DNA from: Meconema thalassinum
Taxonomy: Eukaryota; Arthropoda; Insecta; Orthoptera; Tettigoniidae
NCBI GenBank assembly: GCA_946902985.2
Contig: OX336391.1
Location: 71,153,947-71,217,946 of the forward strand
DNA: 64,000 nt
Direction of reading: 5' to 3'
A model generated the notes under the pieces. That model was given only the letters and a program-made list of their open reading frames with translations. It did no database searches and was not told the DNA's origin. How positions within the stretch are numbered: position 1 is the stretch's first letter; every line of letters begins with the position of its first letter. Shown piece by piece: positions 56,241-64,000 of the stretch. A program made the position numbers and the translations under genes.

Positions 56241-57678
56241 TGTTCTTTGATAAGAAGGCATGGATCATGATGAGAGCCGTTGTATACAAGTAGTCCAGTT
56301 CTTGTGAAGTAACGATTTAGCTGTGTTAACAGGAGGGTTTTAACGGAAATACAACTTGAGAAAGATTGTCTACTCATGTCTATAATACAATTATTAAATT
56401 TTATTAAACTCGAAGTTATGTAATTACATACAGTTAACTTTCATTAGTCGACTGTATTATACCGACAATGTAATGAAACTTTTATAAGACGATGTGTAAG
56501 CAGTATATCAAAACTACGGAACGTTAGAGGATGGTTATGTGAAAAACCAGTGTATATATTTAGTTGAGAATTGTATTGTAACCGAGAAGCCAGAATCTCG
56601 AAAGTATCGTGTTAGCAACACTAATTAATGTATATTATTATGAACATATTACATGTAAATAATTTTTGAAAATGATTTAATTAGTTAAATAATTTAGTAG
56701 GATTTATTAATCAATTGTTTTGAAATAGCGTGTGTTTTATGAGCGGATGTTTTTGGTATGAATGATTGTTCAATGTTAAGAGTAAATGTGGAACCGAATT
56801 GGTCATGAACAATTGCGGGGTGCAAATGAAAGAGTGTATAAAAATTTTCAGGATGATTGTTTAAGAAACAGAGTAGTTGTATGCATTTTTGTAAGATCTA
56901 AATGTGAATTTTACGTGTTATTTTAAACGCACACACAGGCAGTCTCAATGTGGACTAGCTAGAATGATTTACCATTAGGGTTGGAGAACGGTGTGACATA
57001 ATATGAGCATGTGGACACTCACCGCCTTGTATAAATTGTATAACCAGTTCCGAGTGCAGCGTGGTGTTAGTATTTCATTGATGAAACGAGGCCACTGCAC
57101 TTGCGTTCTACAAACGCAAGCTAGTGAATGAAATCAGGTGTCTGGAATGCCACGAATGTAAAAGCCTTCATTAAACAGTTTTATTTTTACGCTGTGTAGG
57201 CCTAAAACCAGCCAAGATTTTATGCTAATAATTTTTATACGCAGCATTGTAGTAAGATGTAGAGTTGAAAGGAAGTGTGAATGATTGCGTGTTTTTATTT
57301 TTTAATTTCTATTGTTAAATTAGTTTATTGTTATTTTGTTTATACTAGATTAGTTTACACTATTGTTAATAAATTTTATTCAGTTTGTTATCCGTTGTTG
57401 TTGGAGTGTGAATCATTTTAAATATAAGGAGAAGAGTATTGTGGATGTATTGTAGGCGAAGCTGAATTCCCAGTCCCCGAGGAGGTAAGTAAAGGTAAGT
57501 GCCCCGTGTAGTTCGTTGTTGATCCTCAATATTCTTGTAACTGTTGTATGTAAATCCCTAAAGGCCATGTTGGAAGCGATTTCTAATGTAGTATTTGCCG
57601 GTGCTGTTAGAAATAGGCAATCCAGCTGGGGCAATGGATATTCCAACAGGATCCTTTCCGAATTATCGGGTACAGTAG
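56241..57678 (+). repeat. 3' LTR
   Basis: Matches the 5' LTR from TGTTCTTTGATAAG to GGGTACAGTAG, with a ~20-bp extra segment near 56,645-56,665. AATAAA lies at 57,368-57,373 and GTATAAAAA near 56,836. No strong polypurine tract precedes it. Confidence 0.85.
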
Positions 57679-57684
57679 ATAACT

Positions 57685-58290
57685 CCATGGCCTATACATA
57701 TAACAATCCAAAATGGCGAGCATCCGAAATATTTCGACGGTTCTCAATATATACGAATCTTTTACAGCAATCAAACTGAATTTTTTAATGATCATAGAGG
57801 CTATGAACATAAGTTTACCTATAGGACGTTCAGTGAACTAGTGAGCACAATTCCAACATGGCGGCGACGCAAAGAATACATATTTAAATGGACGTTTCTC
57901 CCGATTCAACCATCCGAGTGCAGTGAAACTTTGCACGTTAAATACTTATACAAATGTTAATCCACTGGCATATAACTTATTTCAATTGTTTTCATAAGCA
58001 CAAGATGGCAGCTGTTCGAAATTTTAAAATCTCGTTTTTACTTCTTGTGTTCTAATCATCAGATTGAAATTTGAATACCACACGTACACAACAATCTTCA
58101 TGTAATAGTACATAGATAAAAATCCAACCTGCGAACCATCTGAAATATTTAATTTAAACGCTTCTCAATATCTACGAATCTATCACAACCTTCAAACTGA
58201 AAGTTTGTATGTTAATAGAGGCAATTAACATGAGTAGGATATATGAAAATAGGCTGTATATTTCTTCACGGAACTACTTGATTTTCCTTG
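57685..58290 (-). repeat. Dispersed repeat, reverse copy of the 18.4-19.0-kb family
   Basis: The minus strand matches 18,400-19,010: shared blocks include GGCCTATACATAT, CATCCGAAATATTT, TTTATGTTCATAGNGGCTA-like and ATGAAAATAGGCTTTTG-like segments (compared by reverse complement). It carries a CAACATGGCGGC motif near 57,855. It also forms the right flank of the LTR element. Confidence 0.7.
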
Positions 58291-58716
58291 GTAGTAACTT
58301 CGAGTAAGGAAGAATCTGATTACCCGTTTTGTTTTGGGGTGCAGAAGAAACATAAGGGGCTGAGGATACAGTGGGGAAGTTTGAACAAAGGATGTTTCTA
58401 ACAAAACTCATTCACATTCTCATCACTGTGTCTTGTTTAATCCTTCCAGGCATATTTACACAAGACAGACAGAGCTCCCATCAACAGACTGACATACGTT
58501 TCTTAAATATAACCAGACAAAAAGATCACTGAACGAAAATGGATAATTTATGGGCTGCTAAATAGAAAGTTAATATCAATAAAATCTACTTCAATGATGA
58601 GACACAAACAATGAGAGACACTTCTGAATTTGCAATCAAATCTTATTCAAATCCAAAACTTACAGTTATCCACATTTAAAGCGATAAATTGTGTATTTTG
58701 TAGGTTGAACACTTAC

Positions 58717-58769
58717 TCTTTTAAATGACAGCCAACACTTTCTTGTTCCTGGGATTCTTCTTTCACATC
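58717..58769 (-). CDS. Host gene coding exon 4 (acidic zinc-finger-protein-like N-terminal region)
   Basis: On the minus strand an acceptor ACCCCTAG precedes DVKEESQEQESVGCHLK and the exon ends GA|GTAAGTG. The length is 53 nt (17 codons plus two bases, phase 2). If the donor were not used, the next codon would be GAG followed directly by TAA, so an alternative ending exists. Acidic DVKEE-type segments are common in the linker of insect C2H2 proteins. The donor phase matches the zinc-finger exon acceptor at 18,345. Confidence 0.6.
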
Positions 58770-60405
58770 CTAGGGGTAACACGTAATCATATATTTCAAT
58801 GCTTACACTTTTACACAAATAGCAAACCATGTAAATTTACTACACTAGTCAGCTAACATTAAGATATATTCTCTGAACGACTTTCGTACTGATCATCACA
58901 TCCTACTGCTAGAGATGAACTGGTTATAACCTCACATTCAGTAACTTATAATAAACTATCTCCAATTGAGCTGTAAGGATTGAGGAAAAATAAATATTGA
59001 TTTTTGAATTTTTAGCTTTAAGAATATAAGAAGTCCTAGGATACAAAACGTGCTCGTATCATTGAGTAACAAGCAACTAGACTGCTAATGTTTGAACCAG
59101 CATAAGTTGAGAGAATTCATTCATAAATCAATCCAGCTTTAGAATAATATACAAGACTTCCTTTAACAAATCACTGCAATGTATTATACAAATGATTCAA
59201 ATTATGTTAGGGTAGGTCGATTGAATCCCTCTAGAGGGAGTCTATTGTAGAGCATGTAACATCAATACCGATGCTTGTAACAACAAGAATTATAGGTCTG
59301 CTACTGTAAGGGAACTCCCAGTTTGTAATAGAGATAATGGCCAATGAGAAGAAGGGAGTAGGTATTAATTGAAAAGTCGATTCCTTGCTGCATACCAGGG
59401 CTGAATCCAATCTTTATAGTTGCTGCATAGAACAGATTAGGGCCTGAGCACATTATACAGCTTAAAGGCGCCTCATCATGTGAACGGTCTCGGAAGACGA
59501 GTGGGTATGATCCCTCATTCCATTAAGGTATTTCATGCCTCCCCACGTTTCTATCAAGGATAATGCTGGGAAAGTACCTCCTTACTATATTTCAAAGCTT
59601 ATTAACACCTCCTATGGGCTGGACAAAACGGCATTCGGCTGTAAAAATTCCTGCCACATACACACACACTTCACCTACTCGCTGCCATCACAAAACATGG
59701 AAAAACTGAGGGTTAAAAACACAACTTAAAAACTATAAGAAAAAAGAAAGATGGTAAGAAAGATTGCTTAGTACTTACATGTAAAAGTAAGAAGAGTTCA
59801 GTATTATCATTTACTTTGGCCATATGGTACAAGAACGTTCTTTTACTTTTAATTAATATCTTCAAATATGTATTATCTGCATGCTTACAGTCAACCGCAT
59901 GTATTTTTAATGCTCAAGATTCAGAAGGAGGTGCTCACTGTCATAAGTTAGACCCATTCCAGCAATTGCCTGGAGTTCAAGTGAAAAGCACAGAAGACCA
60001 CTCATGACGGGAGTCAAACCCACCTCCCCTCCGTAGCATTCATGGGAGAATCTCTACCAGAATATAACATATCCCAAATAATGTTCATACCACAGTGGGC
60101 AAGTAATACAAGGAGGTTATGATTAGCTTCACGCAATATACCGTACCATTTGCCAATGATATAATGCATCCCCCAGTAGCTCAGTGCTCAGAGCAACATC
60201 GCACAAAGCCGGAAGTATTGTATGGGACAGATAATTAAATTCGCCATCCTTCTATCAAAATGGATTGTGCTTGCTGTACAAAACACAACCTAACAACCAA
60301 ACGCTTCCGTTTGTCCTCAACTCAACTGTGAAAATACAGTTCTTAATCCCATAATGCTATAAGGTGTTAAGGAGATGTCTCGTAATGAAGCATGAAGATA
60401 CTTAC
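58770..60405. other. Intron-like DNA between exons 3 and 4, nothing identified
   Basis: AT-rich, with no recognisable repeats or ORFs. Short frames at 59,535 and 59,816 have no motifs. Confidence 0.45.
60175..60245 (+). repeat. Decayed tRNA-like/SINE head
   Basis: CAGTAGCTCAGTGCTCAGAGCA resembles a tRNA D-arm/A-box, but no B-box follows at the right distance, so a functional tRNA is excluded. Confidence 0.3.
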
Positions 60406-60507
60406 TTCTTCTGCATCTGAAAATGGTGTTTCAGTTTTGCGGGACGGAACGATCTCCGGAATAGAAGTTTCCTCAATTTTAATATATGTGTGATGGTCTG
60501 TATCGTC
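60406..60507 (-). CDS. Host gene coding exon 3
   Basis: On the minus strand, acceptor TTTAATTGCAG, then 34 codons starting DDTDHHTYIKIEET and ending PFSDAEE, then donor GTAAGTATC. The length of 102 nt keeps phase 0 at both ends. The acidic IKIEE pattern (SUMO-site-like psi-K-x-E) is typical of the regulatory N-terminal part of zinc-finger transcription factors. No stop occurs in the reading frame. Confidence 0.7.
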
Positions 60508-61289
60508 CTGCAATTAAATGACTTGGTTCACAAATATGTTCCTTTGCGTAGGCGGAATTATATCTTTCAGATGACTTGTAAACTTGCACTGATATAATTC
60601 AAGATTATAACATACTGAAGGTAATTAAACCTCCCATTCACAGAATTGTAAGTCAACGGTGACATGGCAAAAACTTAACAGTTTTTGAGGAGCTCCTATC
60701 TAAAAGCACTTCAGTCGTTATACACTCGCAGAACCTAGGCCTAGCATATTGTCACTAGCATTGAGCTTGTATGTTGCGACTTTGCGGCAGTTACTCACAG
60801 TTACCATACGACGTTAGTAAGTACAAGCAACGTTGATAAATTTGGTGTTCAGAAACAATCGTTGTTTTACCCTCTTGAGACCAGATAAAGCAATATTCAA
60901 GTCAAGGTTACCTAATTAAAGGAGGAATTTAATTGGAATGATAGACAACTTCATAAGTACAATGGCAGCAAGTTGAAATTTCATTTCATACCAATTCAAT
61001 TGTAATAATAATTCATGACCCATTGATGTGTTCGACATTTCGCAATAGGGTAACAAATATAGAATTGAATATGAATATTTTTATAGGCAAGAGCTAAAGA
61101 TTTCTTCTGAACCAAATTGCCAACTGCGGCGTGATTACTGCTAAAGGGACACAGCCATAGACCATCTCTAGGGTGTTTCCTCACTGGGACTTCATGCCAG
61201 CCCAAAACGACCCCTTTTCTTCCTAAACCTCCATTCAAAGCACCGAGAAGAACTGAGAAAACCCCGCCATCAAATTAACAATGTGTGTG

Positions 61290-61480
61290 TATCATGTGAG
61301 GCTGTCTTGAAGGGTGGACCAACCATATATTGACAGTCACAGTTACAGCGGAGTGTTTCATCAAAGGTTGAACTAAGTCATATTAACAATCACAGCTAGC
61401 AGTAGAAAATGTCATCAAGGTGAAGGGCGGGCCTACATCGCATTTACAGTGACGGTTCGCAGCGTAAAATGTAATTTAAA
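61290..61480. repeat. Diverged ~65-bp tandem repeat, about three copies
   Basis: Segments with TGACAGTCACAG, TAACAATCACAGCTAGCAG and TACAGTGACGGTTCGCAG recur, each after a TGTCATCAAGG / TTTCATCAAAGG-like element. Confidence 0.5.
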
Positions 61481-61759
61481 AAAAGGCTTGTGTCAATGCA
61501 ATATTGTTGTGCAGCATAGGAGGTCGCCCCAAGCCCCATGTCAGTGTTCCGATACTTCTGATCTCATAATGTCGATGTCCATTTGAAGCCCAATGCGTTC
61601 TAGAACACACATGTATTGCGGGCTAGAATAGATTTTGGCAGGGACTATTATTAGAAAAGCCAAAAGCATCTACTGGACCCGATACCCAAACATTCAGAAA
61701 TATATGTTACGCTCAAAACTGATCCGACAATTTACAACGTAATCTCAAATTTTGTAAGT

Positions 61760-63150
61760 GCAGAGCATGTGCTGTAGACTTCACCTACAAAAGGATCCAG
61801 GGTGCAAACACAGTGAATCTGCATTACCAATAAATTAGCTATTGTAGTCACAGCATGTGGTGTAGACTTCACCTACAATAGGAACCAGGGGGCAAACACA
61901 GTGAAACTGCATTAACAATAAATTAACTATTGTTAGCACAGCATGTGGTGTATACTTCACCTACAATAGGAACCAGGGGGCAAACAGAGTGAATCTGCAT
62001 TACAAATAAATTAGCTATTGTTAGCACAGCATGAGGTGTATACTTCACCAACAATAGGAATCAGGGGGCAAACACAGTGAATCTGCACTACCAATAAATT
62101 AGCTACTGTTGGCACAGCATGTGGTGTAGACCTCACCTACAATAGGAACCAGGGGGCAAACACAAGTGAAACTGCATTACCAATAAATCAGCTATTGTTG
62201 GCACAGCATGTGGTGTAGACTACATCTACAATAAGAGCCAGGGTGCAAACACAGTGAAACTGCATTACCAATAAATTAGCTATTGTTAGCACAGCATGTG
62301 TTGTAGACTTCACCTACAATAGGAACCAGGGGGCGAACACAGTGAAACTGCATTACCAATAAATTAGCTATTGTTAGCACAGCATGTCGTGTAGACTTCA
62401 CCTTCAATAGGAACCAGGGGGCAAACACAGTGAATCTGCATTACCAATAAATTAGCTATTGTAGTCACAGCATGTGGTGTCGACTTCACCTACAATAGGA
62501 ACCAGGGGCAAACACAGTGAATCTGCATTAACAATAAATTAGCTATTTTTAACACAGCATGTGGTGTAGACTTCACCTACAATAGGAACCAGGGGCAAAC
62601 ACAGTGAAACTGCATTACCAATAAATTAGCTATTGCTGGCACAGCATGTGGTGTAGACTTCACCTACAATAGGATCCAGGCGGCAAACACAGTGAAACTG
62701 CATTACCAATAAATTAGCTATTGTTGACACAGCATGTGGTGTAGACTACACCTACAATAAGAGCAAGGGGCAAACACAGTGAATCTGCATTAACAATAAA
62801 TTAGCTATTGTTAACACAGCATGTGGTGTAGACTTCACCTACAATGGGAACCAGGGGGCAAACACAGTTAATCTGCATTACAAGTAAATTAGCTATTGTT
62901 AGCACAGCATGAGGTGTATACTTCACTTACAATAGGAATCAGGGGGCAAACACAGTGAATCTGCATTACCAATAAATTAGCTACTGTTGGCACAGCATGT
63001 GGTGTAGACTTCACCTACAATAGGAACCAGGGGGCAAACAGAGTGAATCTGCATTACCAATAAATTAGCTATTGTTAACACAGCATGTGGTGTAGACTTC
63101 ACCTACAATAGTGCCTAGGGGGCAAACACAGTGAAACTGCATTACGAATA
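61760..63150. repeat. ~88-bp minisatellite, about 16 copies, within an intron
   Basis: The unit GCACAGCATGTGGTGTAGAC + TTCACCTACAATAGGAACCA + GGGGGCAAACACAGTGAATC + TGCATTACCAATAAATTAGC + TATTGTTA recurs from about 61,765 to 63,083 at ~88-bp spacing. Subtypes (GAATCTGC versus GAAACTGC; AGGTGTATAC) recur at a distance, suggesting block duplications. It lies between exons 2 and 3. Confidence 0.95.
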
Positions 63151-63258
63151 CAATAACATCAGCAATTGTTTTCTACTAAAATAAGAAACAACACTGAATA
63201 ATTCAGATGTTCAAATTATAAGAAAACCATACTCATTAATATAAGAACCTATGATCAC

Positions 63259-63360
63259 CTGTATTTCGTGTTCCACTTTGATAACCCTGCTTTCGTCTTC
63301 AAATAGACCACCAGCTTCATCCAGCAGATTATTAGAAATGGGTAACTGGTTATTTGATTC
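63259..63360 (-). CDS. Host gene coding exon 2
   Basis: On the minus strand, acceptor TTCTTTCTAG, then 34 codons ESNNQLPISNNLLDE through RVIKVEHEIQ, then donor GTGATC. The exon is 102 nt, phase 0 at both ends, the same length as exon 3. No stop. The IKVEHE pattern again is SUMO-site-like and acidic. Confidence 0.7.
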
Positions 63361-63508
63361 CTAGAAAGAATCATAAAAGTATGAACCAATGTAAAACAGA
63401 CAGAATAACATCACTAAGCCTACTATTTGGTAGTAAGTATTAAGTTGATTGTCGTGCACATCACTAGGATTGTTAAGTTACACGATATGCGATTAAAATA
63501 CAACTTAC

Positions 63509-63590
63509 AATATTAGCGACTTCATCAGTATCAGAGAACCATTTAAGCTCCCTCTTAATGATTGGTTGTTGCTCCATTATGTTCAGGAAA
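63509..63590 (-). CDS. Host gene exon 1 with start codon
   Basis: An acceptor-like TTGTGTGTTCTAG ends at 63,591. The exon contains ACATAATGG with the start codon at 63,577-63,575 and encodes MEQQPIIKRELKWFSDTDE and four more residues (23 codons, 69 nt), ending at a strong donor GTAAGTTG. This start is chosen because the ATG has a purine-rich context, is open to the donor, and keeps phase 0 with exon 2. A further upstream 5'UTR exon would lie beyond the acceptor. The protein family is inferred from the acidic/IK-E composition and the possible zinc-finger exon, not from a recognised domain here. Confidence 0.7.
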
Positions 63591-63599
63591 CTAGAACAC

Positions 63600-64000
63600 A
63601 CAAAGTGCGCTTGACAATTATTAGAGCCCGTCCTTATACCAGTACGTCGAATAATTATCATTATATCAATAAATGAGATAATTTCAGACCAAGAGGCTCG
63701 ACTTTGTAAGATATACATATAAGGTAGAGCATAATATCGAGTTAAGTAGTAATGACTATTATTGCGATACAATGAGGATTTACTGGTGCCAGTGAACTGA
63801 AGCATCTTATATTGGTTTCTCTATTCCAAATAAGGCTATACACGAAACTTAACACAATTTGACGGGGTAAGCGGCATTATCAGACGCTAAATTACATTAC
63901 AAACCTTTCAAAGTGAAAGTAAACTGAAGTTTGCACGAGTATTATGAAATAGGCAGTAACTGGATACAGTGAATGTCAGAAAATACAAGTCAATACCTCC
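63600..64000. other. Region upstream of the first coding exon, nothing identified
   Basis: AT-rich, without a clear TATA box or CpG enrichment on the minus strand. It is probably intron between a non-coding first exon outside the window and exon 1. Confidence 0.4.

Larger units (their letters stand above)
48492..57678 (+). mobile_element. LTR retrotransposon with long LTRs, broken gag and no pol
   Basis: Two direct repeats of about 1.42 kb (48,492-about 49,911 and 56,241-57,678), estimated 95-97% identical by eye, bound an internal region. That region has a putative primer-binding site, a coiled-coil plus capsid-like gag in broken frames, and about 3.2 kb without pol. The element cannot encode protease, RT or integrase and would depend on another element, as in LARD-type non-autonomous LTR elements. 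No matching TSD was found: the left flank is segment R, the right flank is the 57.69-kb repeat. Confidence 0.8.

Noticed and set aside
48492..57678. TSD for the LTR element (CAAGT versus GTAGA or ATAAC)
   Set aside because: None of the candidate five-base pairs match, so no TSD is claimed.
60180..60250. tRNA gene
   Set aside because: Only the A-box-like half is tRNA-like. There is no acceptor pairing or B-box at the right distance.
60996..61238. 80-codon minus-strand ORF as a gene
   Set aside because: No recognisable domain or splice borders. The sequence looks like a repeat fragment, and I could not assign it.

Overview
This window is eukaryotic nuclear DNA, almost certainly from a large, repeat-rich insect genome. 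It has no bacterial-style operons. It has spliced exons with GT-AG borders, many decayed non-LTR (LINE) and LTR retrotransposons, SINEs with target-site duplications (TSDs), several satellite and minisatellite arrays, and C2H2 zinc-finger genes. Several dispersed repeats (the tRNA-derived SINE at 41.7-42.0 kb, the tiny stem-loop/(CAT)n module at 12.05 and 14.54 kb, and the LINE 3' region near 38.6 kb) resemble repeats I remember from orthopteroid (polyneopteran) insects. That attribution is from memory and only moderately certain.

Layout. 1-2.05 kb: TATA-like promoter, two splice-bordered leader exons, a ~117-bp tandem repeat and a frameshifted zinc-finger gene. 2.08-10.17 kb: a CpG- and C-rich block that begins with a Ty3/Gypsy protease and reverse transcriptase (RT) cut off before RNase H; the rest is non-coding with several repeats and a CCAAT/TATA cluster. 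10.18-14.4 kb: a 117-bp tandem array, then a plus-strand Jockey/CR1-type LINE and a minus-strand LINE fragment. 16.85-18.35 kb (minus): duplicated, broken C2H2 zinc-finger exon. 18.4-19.85 kb: dispersed repeat rich in GCCGCCAT motifs. 20.0-24.95 kb (minus): an I/Jockey-like LINE with gag, endonuclease, RT and RNase H. 25.1-32.95 kb (plus): a head-to-tail dimer of one LINE (period 3,908 bp), with a 2A-like motif and ORF1/ORF2 separated by a single in-frame TAA. 33.5-35.05 kb: ~50 copies of a 30-bp minisatellite. 35.4-38.06 kb: a 293-bp satellite between inverted repeats that carry a hammerhead-like motif. 38.3-40.9 kb (minus): one LINE nested in another. 41.7-42.04 kb: full SINE. 42.2-42.6 kb: CpG-dense unexplained stretch. 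44.5-46.15 kb: CR1/Jockey-type LINE. 47-48.3 kb: dispersed repeats, one interrupted by a LINE fragment. 48.49-57.68 kb: LTR retrotransposon with ~1.42-kb LTRs, a broken coiled-coil gag and no pol. 58.7-63.6 kb (minus): four small coding exons of a host gene, with an 88-bp minisatellite in one intron.

The most interesting host signal is that the four minus-strand exons (63.59 to 58.72 kb) keep phase with one another, encode an acidic N-terminal region typical of insect zinc-finger proteins, and end in phase 2. The zinc-finger exon at 18,345 starts with exactly the one base needed to continue the frame. If they belong together, this is one gene whose ~40-kb last intron holds nearly all the mobile elements described here, with a final exon that has been duplicated and damaged. 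This is an inference and needs transcript data.
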